Assembly (NCBI GenBank): GCA_965153455.1
Contig: OZ234496.1
Span: 18,282,304-18,346,303 of the forward strand
Source of the DNA: Sphagnum compactum
Taxonomy: Eukaryota; Bryophyta; Sphagnopsida; Sphagnales
DNA: 64,000 nucleotides
Reading direction: 5' to 3'
Shown here one piece after another: positions 23,961 through 33,850 of this stretch (its first letter is position 1; each line of letters starts with the position of its first letter). A program made the translations under genes and the position numbers. The notes beneath the pieces are model-generated. The model was given only the letters and a program-made list of their open reading frames with translations, was not told the DNA's origin and searched no databases.

Positions 23961-25040
23961 GAGAAAATGGCCATCCACAACGCTTTTGCTGAGTAACAAA
24001 TCCACAAGTGAGGTGTTCTTAGCTCCCTTCTGATATGTGAATGTAGAATCAAAGGTAAGAAAGCCCACTAGTTTAGCCATGTTAGAACTAGTGACCAGAT
24101 TACAAACACCATTTGCAACACGTGAGCCAATCAAGTGTCTCTCCAAGGTGTTGGATGCGACCCCTATAACATGTGGATCAGGGATTGGTAGAGGACCTGA
24201 TGTAGTGTTCAGGGTATCCTTTAGTATTGCAATTATGTCCCTAGTGCTTAACTTCAAATCTTGAAAACTAAACAACGGTGTACTCACAAGCTTTTGCGTA
24301 ACTTCACACATTTGAAGTTAGCACTCCACAAGCTGATCAATGAAAAATTGTGTGTTTTCTTGATGTACATGTAATCCTGGGACATGAGAATTTGATGCAC
24401 TAATAGCTTGTGGTGTAATAGTCTCCTTCCCCCTTGCCAACAAGGTGCGTTCTTCTTCCATGTTGAGAGGACGAAAAGATTATGGCATGACTGTTCGAGC
24501 TCCTCTAGCCCTGGTAATAGGACTTGAACCAGATGCAAGTCCATCAGTCTGAATTATCTACCTAGTGGCAGAAACTCTGGGTGCCACACTAGCCTCTTGT
24601 GCCGCGAAGTAGGAAGGACAAAAAGAAGTGGCAAATTTTGGTGTGAGATTAGAATTGTGTGCATTGGAAAGAACATATTCCCCAACCATGACATCGTGTG
24701 AGAGGCCATAAAATGACCTAGGAGGTCCCTCCCGTGATCCTGAACCGTGTATAGATTGGGCATGACTAGTTAGTTGGGAAGACTTACCTTTTAGATTAGC
24801 AAGTTGAGCCCTCAATGTTTTGAATTCATTTTGCAGAGTTTGAACTTGAGCGGTGTGGGCTTGAAGCACCTCCCTCTTGTCAGCATTGTGCTCTTTCTTT
24901 TTAGCATTCTTACTCGTATTACCTTTGGTGTGGAAAGCTTGAGTGGAAGGCTAAGGTGCCTTGGCTTTTGGTTAAGGGGCAGCGGAAGATGCTAGTAGAT
25001 TTTACCGTGGTAATCGGAATTGCTTTTGTTCCGGGAACTT
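23961..25040 (-). pseudogene. Gag-pol linker with coiled-coil segment
   Basis: Between the zinc knuckles and the protease. The frame at 24869-24558 starts with a heptad-like run (VQTLQNEFKTLRAQLANLKG) that should form a coiled coil, perhaps for particle assembly. The frame at 24311-23960 gives a mixed alpha/beta-looking stretch (RDIIAILKDTL, TLERHLIGSRVANGVCNLV) of unknown function. Several stops separate the pieces. Confidence 0.5.
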
Positions 25041-26326
25041 GACAAAACAAATAACTTCTTAATGTCCATCTTTCTCACAATAATCATAAAAGAGATCTTC
25101 GGAAGGAATGTTGCACTCACTAGCTTTGTGGGCAGGATTGCCACAGTAGTTGCAAGAAGGTAGGATGGGTGTAGTTGAGTGCACCGCTTTAGCCCTTTAA
25201 GAAGAATGTGATGATTTGGTTGGTGTAGTTGGTGGAAGCTGAGGCCTTGAACATGATGGAGGCCTCATAGTATTAACCTCATAGTGTGCGTGAGCAAGTT
25301 CCAGCTTTTCAGAAATGTTATACACATCTAGCAAAATGTACGAGTCTCCAAATTCTACAAAAACTCGTTGCAAAACCTGCGCATGGAATGTCGGAGTACC
25401 TTCCAATGAATGAAGATACCAATGGGCAGCTTCCAGGTCTGTGATGCTCTAAGTATCCTGTTTAAGCTTGAGCAGCCTCTTGTAGAGCATTTTGAGGGTT
25501 TAATCCTTTTGTCGAGAGAAGGTGGCGAGCTACAAATTTTTCAAAACTCGTAACCGGAAATTCTAGCTCAAAAACTCGAAAGAATTCCCCCACTGGATCA
25601 GCAAAAGCTGTTGCATCGATGGTGGGAGGAAGGTTTGCGATAGTAGTAACGAGTTGTTGAGGAGAAATGTTTATTGAAATAGGTATCGGATCTGGATTAT
25701 TGGGCATAGTCTCATGATGTGCAATGGCATCTTACAGTGCAGCTTGAGAGGCGGTGGCGATGGCTGTGGCATAAGCTAGATTGGGGATCTGGGTGACACC
25801 AAAATCTTCGGAGAATGTTGCTTGTAGACATCCAATGCCTCATAGTGCACATAACAGGCTAGTTGTTTGAATACGAACACTTCGGTGTAATTAACGCCAT
25901 ACTTGAATTCTAATTCACAAACCACAGTTGAGAAAGTTGCCTTGAACTCCTTCAAAGAAATGGTACCTGGCCTTCCGCTGAACTTCTCAATTTTCCCAAA
26001 GGAATTGTTGACCTCCATAGTGTATATGAGTGTAGAGGTAATGGCTTGCAACGGAATATACGGTGATGGTGTGAAAGCTGGTGCGGCAACAAACATACCC
26101 CACTGATTAACCCCTTCAAATGGACTTTGATGTACCATTGATGTAGTGTAACCTGAACCTGAATTCTTGGTAGGAGTTGTACTGAATGACGGTGGTGTTG
26201 TAAACGCTTGATAGTACCGTCGTGAAAATTGTGAATTCAAAGAAATCAGCTAAAATGATTGTGTGTTACTCTGTAGCTAATACTTTGGCTCTGGCTGAGT
26301 GATAGTGCTTTATCATCCGAGGACAT
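25041..26326 (-). pseudogene. Ty3/gypsy gag with CCHC zinc knuckles
   Basis: Capsid/nucleocapsid protein that packages the RNA. The likely start is the ATG at 26326-26324, opening MSSDDKALSLSQSQS, followed after a frameshift by 26240-25776 (EKFSGRPGTISLKEFKATF, a gag core block) and 25707-25462 (DPVGEFFRVFELEFP, ARHLLSTKGLNPQNAL). A third frame at 25406-25197 precedes the nucleocapsid. The first knuckle CNYCGNPAHKASEC is intact at 25113-25154. The second, ending at about 25047, has lost its first Cys (Tyr instead) and has a stop after its His. Several frameshifts and stops make it non-functional. Confidence 0.82.
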
Positions 26327-27227
26327 GGTGTTGTCCCATGCCCCAAAAAATTTTAGCAGTACATAGCACTAGCTACAAAGTTTTAACACAACCTATGCAA
26401 TTAAACACAACCATAATGGAAAGGTATCGGATACGTATGTACACAGTACATACGATTTGAAAAATACGATGCGTCGACAGGGATGAATGGTGATGGACAG
26501 ACGCAGGTGGACAGAAGGGGCTGGACGGACGAAACCAGACGGAACTGTGACAAACGGCGATGAACGACGACGTTGACAAAATTGCGACGAATGGCGACAA
26601 CGACGGATGGCGATTACAATGGCAATGGCAACGGACGGCGACTGCAACGGATGGCAATGGCAACGGCGCTGCGGAGTGATCCACATCTGCGAGCTCTACA
26701 ACAATGGCTTGAGAAGAGAAAATAAATTTTTTTTCCTTCTACTTCGTGTTTTTTTAATTCTCTTCTTCTTCTTCTTCTCAAGCTATTACAAAGGCAACTC
26801 ATTACTTGACTGCAAGTTCAAAAACACACAGGAGTGCACAACCTAGATGCTAACCTTAAAATTCATGTAAAAAGAAAGCAAGTGTATGTAGGGTTGCATC
26901 ACTTTGTACAAATCTTGTACTGCAATGAAACCTTGTGTGTGTGTGTGTGTACGTGTTCCCAAGATCTAAAGCTGGTAGTAAAACAAGCTTTGGAGCTGCT
27001 CGCTCCCTTTTCCTTCGCTTACGCTGCTGTTAGTTATGGTTGTGGTTGTTCCTGTTGTAGCTGTAGTACAAGAGTAGAAAAAGAAGAAGAAGTAACAGCA
27101 ACTCATGAACACAAGAAACCAGCAAGCAAAAGAAAACCCAAGAAACTCAAAGCTAGGAAAGAGAGAGAGAGATTAGGAAAAATCTGCCGCTTTCAACATT
27201 AAGCAACACAGAGCAGTTTTTCTAGAA
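26327..27227 (-). other. Retrotransposon leader between 5' LTR and gag
   Basis: Untranslated leader of the element. It contains a degenerate minisatellite of GACGGATGGCGAC-like words at about 26470-26670, a TTC run at 26763-26780, a (TG)n run at 26934-26950 and a GA-rich part at 27155-27172. The open frames here on both strands come from these simple repeats. I did not find a recognisable primer-binding site complementary to a tRNA 3' end next to the LTR. Confidence 0.55.
26510..26672. repeat. Degenerate GACGGATGGCGAC-type minisatellite
   Basis: Imperfect repetition of short words such as CGACGGATGGCGA, GGCAATGGCAACGG and AACGACGG. Period varies around 6-18 bp. It lies in the retrotransposon leader. 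Confidence 0.6.
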
Positions 27228-27560
27228 TTAAATTGAAAAGAAAGAAAGAAAACGTAGTGTATGTAAACAGTGGCCATGTAATAGTTGCCATGAACATCTA
27301 GAAATCCAGTCTGACTATGGAGGAAATTTTCATTTACAAAGAAATTCTAGAAAAACTGACAAGAGAAGGGAAGAGCTTGGCCTTTTATACAGCTGTTAAC
27401 AAAGCTGAAACCCTAAACAAGTCGTCACTTTAAAACACCTAATAACATATAGTAACCTAAGAACGTACATTAACCCTAAGGGCGTACATTAACCTTAAAG
27501 GCATGATTGGCATGCCCGTAATTGACTGTCATGTATGAGGCCATGCATATTGGCATGACA
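27228..27560 (-). repeat. 5' LTR (segment B copy), truncated
   Basis: About 330 bp clearly similar to 17587-17919, including the TATAAAAGG box (about 27386) and the AACCCTAA/AACCTTAA words. It starts TGTCATGCC in the element's direction, at the same point as the other copy's segment B, and homology fades at about 27228. The A segment is missing at this end. Confidence 0.85.
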
Positions 27561-29689
27561 AAGTTGACAAAACTTTTAATATATACTTCCCCACCTAAAT
27601 AAACCATCTAGCCATATAATTAAAATTGTATGAAATAATCATGTCCTATTGAAAGAGGAACATGGTACCAAACATTGTTGGGTGGGTGTCATTTACATCT
27701 ATAAGCCTTTGTTTCCAAATATATGGTTTGTAACCTTGAAAATCCAGAACTATTTTTGATTTATATGATTTAACAAGTTCATTAATACCAAAAAAATTCC
27801 ATACATAAAAATTTAGAGTTGCCTAGAAAAATATCCCTAGCTTAACAACCTTAGGTGTCTAAACCTTGGGTAGTTTCTAACGGAAAACACTATTTCTGGA
27901 TATAAGGCTTTTGTGCATCATTGCAAAATATGACATAGTTATTGAAAATCCACTTTTTTGCATGACCCTCACATTTCAGCAACATATAAACTTACCATGT
28001 TTCATTACAAAATTAGTTTTCATAGGTTTGTACAAAAATTGCATGAATTCCATACTATGATTAATATGAACAATATTTGTACTTATTCAATATCTTAAAT
28101 ATTCAAATAGACGAGACATTGTTTTTGAATGACATATGTGAATGTGAATATTGAGTAATACATAATTTTATGCAAAATTACATCATGATAATTGGATGAA
28201 TTTAGTTAAAATGTAAATTGTATGTATTTCACATCAAAACATCATAAGTACAAAAAAAATCATTTATATAAAAATAATATGTATTTTTCATGCCACTTTT
28301 ACATTTTGAAGCCCATAGATTTTGCACATATAGTGTTTTACAATTTTCAAATGAATTTTATTGAAATTTTGTGAGATTAGAAGTTTGTGATGAAGTGGCA
28401 AGTTCCAAAAACAAATATTCTGTAAAGCTTAATGAATCATTACATGAAATTAAAATTATGAAAACATGTGCCATGAACATAAATTTGGTAACAATGTTAA
28501 AAAACTTGATGATGACAAGATAATGCACTTTTGTAATGTTCTTGGAGAAAAAAGAAGGTGAAGATGGAGCTTGATGGTTACAAACTTAAGATGTGCATTT
28601 CAAATGTAATGATGTTAACATCCTTGCTAATGATAATTGGTCACGATAAATGCCATGGAAAATTTGACCAATTGGCATTAAAAGTTTGACCTTACCATGC
28701 CATGGAAAACATTTCACCATTGATAGATGCCATGGTCAAATTCCTCAAGTAGGTCCATTGGTAAAGATCCCCAACATAAATTAACATTAAATTGTCCTAG
28801 GTGGACTATATAACATTTTTACAAAAATATTATTACAAGTGATGACCTAGGAAATGCCTAGGTTTAGATGTGGTTAATTTTTTTTTTTTCAAAAAATGGC
28901 AATTTGTTTTTCAAAATCACAAAACCTTCGTTTTTTTTGCATTTTTTTTCATTTCTTTTGGCAAGTTATGAAAATTCGTAAAAGAAAGACACAAGACTAT
29001 ACAAGGTGAAAGATTATAATACCTTGGTAGCTTAAGAAATAATTACATTAATTTTGAAAAAATTGAAAAATTGAAAAAAAATTCTAAATATTTCAAAATG
29101 TTCCATTTTTTGACATGAAAATTTCAAACAAAAAAATTATTTGAGATTGAAATGTTGAACTTGCCATGGTATTATAATATTTAAATTCAATTATTTGGGC
29201 CAACCATCATAACCCACCAATCAAAAGTGAATATTTTATTGTGAGGTGCCATTTACAAGCATTAAATCTTAAGCAAATTTACTAGCCCAAACACACTTAT
29301 AGACCAAACCCACATGTAAAAATTATTCATCCAAAACATCTTGTATTGATGGGAGATTGGTTGTTGGGGGTGAACAAAGTTGGGGTTCATGGGTGTGAGG
29401 CCAGGGTGTAAGGTGGAGCTTGTCATGCAACCCAAAATTTTTCAAGTTTTGGGGCACATCTATTGTAGGAACTTGATGTGACCACACATTTATGATAGAC
29501 ACGTTGATGGGGGCCATAACATGTTGTGAATGTGACTCGTATGTGATACCTTATATGTGACATGTCATGTGACACTAATGTGATGTTGAGGTGGCACCTA
29601 TGTGGTGTTGACATGGTACTCAGGAATGCATTGGGAACATCTGTTCCCACATGGGAACCCCTATCCCTTAAAAAAATACAATGTTTTAA

Positions 29690-30260
29690 AAATGATCCCA
29701 TTTAGTTTTTTTTTGAAATGACAGAGGTTTTGAGAGAAAAAGGTTCAACTTTATCCTGGTTTTTTTTCTAAAACCTATGTCATTTCAACAAAATTACAAT
29801 TTAAAAAAATTTGAATTTTTTTTCAGTTTTCTTTCCCTCCTCCCCAAAACTTCCTTGATTTTTAAATAAATGTACAATGACATAAGTTTTCTTTAAAATG
29901 ACACAAGTTTTTTAAAAAAAGAAAAAAGGTTCAGATTTTTTCACTTGCTTCTTTCCAAAACTCTCATTTCAAAAAAACATATGTCCATGTAGGTGATGTA
30001 AGTTTAAAAAAAAGGAAAAACCACAGGTTTTTTTTGCAAAAATTATGTCATTAAAAAAAGAACCTTTATGTTCATTGAAATGACATAGGTTTCAGAAAAA
30101 TAAAAAAAAGTTTAATTTTTTTGCTAAAATTTATATGATTTCAAACAAAAACAATTCAGTTTTTCAAAAAAGCTTATGTCATTTCAAAAAACATCTTCAT
30201 TGACATAGATTTTTTGGAAATGATATAAGTTTTGAAAATAAAGGTTCAATGTTTTTAAAA
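29690..30260. repeat. Array of diverged TGACATAGGTTTT-like words
   Basis: Words of the type AAATGACATAGGTTTT and their reverse complement (AAAACCTATGTCATTT) recur at least ten times within about 570 bp, separated by A/T runs and GGTTCAA words. Probably a decayed satellite or nested repeat. Confidence 0.55.
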
Positions 30261-30286
30261 TGTACCTCAACATGGGAACGTACGTT

Positions 30287-30405
30287 CTCTTTACAGGCCA
30301 AGGGTTACCAACTACCTATAAAGCTTGTTTCCATGTGGGATGTGCATTTTCTTTACAGACCAAGGGTTACCAACTACAAAGCTTGTTTCCATGTGTGATG
30401 TGAGG
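30287..30405 (+). repeat. Tandem duplication of a ~60-bp unit
   Basis: Two adjacent copies share CTTTACAG, CCAAGGGTTACCAACTAC, AGCTTGTTTCCATGTG and GATGTG. The first copy has six extra bases in the middle. Too short to say what it belongs to. Confidence 0.8.
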
Positions 30406-32532
30406 AAGATGCCAAAACATGTGAATGTGTGTTTCTATCTGGGAACGAGAGTTCCCAAGTGTTCTAAAGTGCCACATGAAACTCCACATTCAATGCCATG
30501 TTGGTGCCACATCAACGAGACATTATTGTCCTTGGCAATGTGGGCGTCATAAATGTGTGACCACATGTGGTTCCTCTAAAAAACAACAATGTTGCTCCAA
30601 AACTTGCAATTTAAAAAAAAATGCACAAATTGTTTTGCACCCCAAACGTGGCCCCTGCAATCCTAACGCTGGTTCACCTAAGGTCTTGAAGACCCAAGTC
30701 AATGTGTAATCCGTGCCTGAAGGTAGTAGTCTCCCACCTATTTGCAATCCCAATTTTACTCAGCAAGTCACCTCGGCAACAAGATAAGGGCGGAATGACA
30801 GACCAATGGAGGAGAAGACTGTTGGAAAGAAATCTACAAAAGGACAAGATAGCTAAACAAAAAAGAGTACCTGTCCTTCACGTAAGAGAAGGGCACACCC
30901 ACTGCCCGTGCACCTTCATTGTTTTTGGTTCCCAATGCCCAATGCAATGTGACTATGAAAGAGCGAATGCAGCAAAACAGATTACCATAGTACCATGGTA
31001 AGTTCAATCATTATTTAATTTTGAAGATTCCATTTCGGAAATAGGAAATTTAAAAATATTTGAAAATATTGTCTATTAAAATGCCCTCACAGAATTTTGT
31101 TTTGGAAAATTTTTGGGGGAAAATTTCGACATTATTGAAATTAATAGAAGTAGTGTCAAACTTGCCATGGTACTACATAAGTAACTACAGTCCTTAGATA
31201 AGGCATTCCTTAAATCTTTCTAGACCTCTGGATTTCAGATAGCCCATTATGAACACAAGTCAAGACATGTACTCTAATTGACAAAAAAGTAATAATTATT
31301 ATTGAGAAATTCCTTGAATTTATTCATATTCCATCATAAGTGTGACATTTTTTATGAATTTATTGCAGCTTTTTTTTTTTTCTTTTTTTTCCCCCAATTT
31401 CCTGATGGGTGGCGAACATCCCAAGGCAGATTTCGACTTAACTGATGACATTATTTCATTATTTAAAAAAGTTTTCTGTCGCTTTTTAGGTGAATTGTTT
31501 TTTCAAAACAGAGAATTTGTGACAAAATATTTCATTTTCAGAAAACTTTGTTGCCTTTAGACGAGTTTTCACCAGAAAAAATAAAATCACTGCCCCCAAA
31601 AACTCTTTGGCCCACACTCTAGGGCATGGAGTTAAAACCAACTGGGCCCAAGAAGTTTCCTTTGTCTACATTCCTGCTCCCTTGGTTGCATGCCCATCTC
31701 AAAATATGATACACGTCCAATGATGACGGCGAAAAATTGCAAAAGCTGAAGAAATGACCATGGACAAATGAACTAATGATAAATTAATGATAATAAATCC
31801 TTTCACCAAGCACAAACAAAAAGCTTTAGAAGAAAGTTAGGTTTTCATTCTTATGGGCAATTCTTTTCCAAGGGTTGACCGAAAAATTTGGCTTCAAAAA
31901 GAATGCAGCGTAAATGGCAACATCATTCTTTGGTTCTAGTAATAAGCCAAGGGGCCCAATTTTGAGCATTCAACCAATAGGAAAGCTCCCTTTCGAGTTG
32001 GGGGGCCATTGTTGGGCCTTAGTATAAAGTGGACCTTACTTAATGTCCAAAAGGTTTGGGGGGTCACCGCTAATCTTGGATATCACAACCTTGAGGCACA
32101 AATTATCCATGATAAAATGCCATTCATTCCCAATGAACCATCATCTTAATTTGTGATAGTTTTGTGGTGGGTTCCCTCCCCTGTATGTAAGTATGGTACC
32201 TAAGTATGTGGGTACCCTAAGTACCCTAAGTATGTGGGGGGACCACAATGAAAACAAAAAACAAGAGCACATCTGCTGCTGGTGCTGGTGGTGAAGTGAC
32301 AAAGTCTGCTGCTGAGAAAGGGGCAAAGCATGTCTGCTAAACTGGTGGCAAAATCAGTCTGAAAACATATCAAACACGCTCTTGGAATGCATGTCTGCTT
32401 AGCTCCAGGCAAACCTTCTTGCTGTCTCAAAATCTCCTGGTCACCTCGATCGCCTCCCAAGTCCCAGCAATCGTTCTTCCCAGGTACTTACTTACCCTTG
32501 CATTCCTTCACCATTTTCATGATACAATTTTC

Positions 32533-32536
<4 letters not shown>

Positions 32537-32566
<30 letters not shown>
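32537..32566. repeat. (GA)n microsatellite
   Basis: Fifteen uninterrupted GA units in the leader region of the transporter gene. A chance Arg-Glu repeat frame runs through it. GA runs near plant transcription starts are common and can bind GAGA-binding (BBR/BPC) proteins. Confidence 0.95.
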
Positions 32567-32568
<2 letters not shown>

Positions 32569-32879
32569 CTGTTTTGGAGTTGTGATGAACGAAACCATTT
32601 GCAAGGCAAAGGGTTTGTCTTTCTAAGGCATTTTGTTTGTGCCTGGTGAAACGATTTCTTCACTTATGGGGGGCGAAATTTTAGGATAGTTTTGTGATTC
32701 TTTGTACAGGCGATATCATCGTCGTTCTTGTCGTGTTTCGTTGTGGTTTTGCTGGAGTGGACACGATCTGTTGGGTTACCTTAATCAAACATGTTATTCG
32801 ATATGATTCTCATCAGTTCCCATGATTCTGTGGTGCCCGCGATCTTTCTACATTTGGTGCCTAAAAAAAGCCGAAGAAC

Positions 32880-32882
<3 letters not shown>

Positions 32883-32919
<37 letters not shown>
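32883..32919. repeat. (GA)n microsatellite
   Basis: Second long GA run, about 18 units, 300 bp downstream of the first and also upstream of the transporter coding exons. Confidence 0.95.
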
Positions 32920-32923
<4 letters not shown>

Positions 32924-33850
32924 TATTACTTTTTCTCTCTTGGTTTGGATGGTTTAAGATCTGGCTGCCACGCTTCTTCAGAAAATGAAATCGGGGAGAT
33001 CTGGGTGTTGTAGAATAGGGATCTGTGGGCTAAAAACATTTCTGCGTTGAGTGTTCTTCTGTTTTGGGAATAGGTGGCCGAAAGCTCAGAGGTTCCCTAG
33101 GAGAGGTGCTAGTAAGTGTGCCGAATCTGCGACTTTGTCACAATCTTCACCTGCTCCTGAAAAAGTTTTGGTATCAAGTTCGGAACATCATCATCATCCA
33201 GTTACAGGTAATGGGTCTTCTTTTCTTCACTTTGACCCAAGTTTTCAGTTTTTCTGAAGCTTCCGAGTGTAGTAGAAAATTTGGAAAAACCCCTAGATAT
33301 TTTGTTGTGGACAAAAACATCATAAACTTTTGCTCCTTTCCCAATCGGTTCCACACTTGCTAAGGCCATTTTTTAAGGTTTCTGTGGCAATATCTGCTCT
33401 CTTGTTTGGTGAATCCTAGAGTCTCTTTGGCACTTATCTTCCGAAGGTAGATTTGGAAGCTCATTTTTCTTTTCCACATAGTTAGATACCTTGTTCATAG
33501 GTGCTGAACAACCCTTGGTGTATTTCACAAATACTGCATAGATTCTCTAAAAATTGCCAATGAATTCGATTTATCAGTGTTCCCTCATCATTGTGAGGGG
33601 TGCTTCAATTTTTGATATACTGGATTGGACAATAACTCAGCATTTGTTGTATTGGAATCATGGCTTGTGATGTACCTATCTAACCTCCTGTTGTTTCTGC
33701 TGTACCAGGAAATTTGTAGCAAAAACAGCTTGGTAATAAGCAAGGCAGAAAACCTGGAAACATGTCGAAATTGAAATAAAACTGAAATTTGCATCTTGGT
33801 GAATGGGGTCTCACCTTGGAGCAAGGGCAGTTGGTGGACTTATCCAATAG

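Larger units (their letters stand above)
17427..27560 (-). mobile_element. Ty3/gypsy LTR retrotransposon with DNA methyltransferase and PHD finger, decayed
   Basis: Minus-strand element of about 10.1 kb. Order in its own direction: partial LTR (27560-27228), leader, gag (from 26326), coiled-coil linker, protease, cytosine-C5 methyltransferase, reverse transcriptase, RNase H, integrase, PHD finger, G-rich tract at 18094-18102 (a polypurine-tract candidate), LTR-type sequence to 17427. RT before integrase places it in Ty3/gypsy. The whole block begins TGTCGTGAC and ends GGCATGACA on the plus strand, that is TG..CA with short inverted ends (TGTC[A/G]TG). I see no clear target-site duplication (CAAGG on the left, AAGTT on the right). 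Every protein region has stops or frameshifts, so this copy is dead, yet nearly all domains can still be followed in order. Confidence 0.9.
27561..32386. other. AT-rich intergenic region with repeat clusters
   Basis: No gene recognised. At 29690-30260 an array of diverged words related to AAATGACATAGGTTTT occurs in both orientations. At 30287-30405 a unit of about 60 bp is repeated in tandem. From about 31.6 kb the composition becomes less AT-rich and probably includes the promoter of the transporter gene. Short open frames (30325-30552, 30702-31001, plus) show no domain. Confidence 0.5.
32387..33207 (+). other. Candidate 5' exons / leader of the folate-biopterin transporter gene
   Basis: Two exon-like pieces precede the firmly joined part. 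The first may run from an ATG at 32387 to a CAG|GTACTT donor at 32483 and would encode a Ser/Pro/Lys-rich, acid-poor segment like a transit peptide. The second ends with CAG|GTAATG at 33207 and has an acceptor choice at 33074 or later; it encodes a basic start (RFPRRGASKCAE) and SSSEHHHHPVT. The phases of the two pieces agree only with a weak acceptor (exon start 33085), so the start codon is unresolved. Two long (GA)n runs lie in the intron or leader. Confidence 0.35.

Noticed and set aside
26373-26846. Overlapping open frames on both strands rich in Arg/Pro/His or Ala/Ile
   Set aside because: They are readings of the GACGGATGG-type minisatellite in the retrotransposon leader.
29323-29701. 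Two overlapping minus-strand frames rich in His and Thr
   Set aside because: They derive from repeated ATGTGAC/GGTGGCAC words around 29.5-29.6 kb; no domain.
32491-33013. Arg-Glu repeat reading frames
   Set aside because: Produced by the (GA)n microsatellites, not by a gene.
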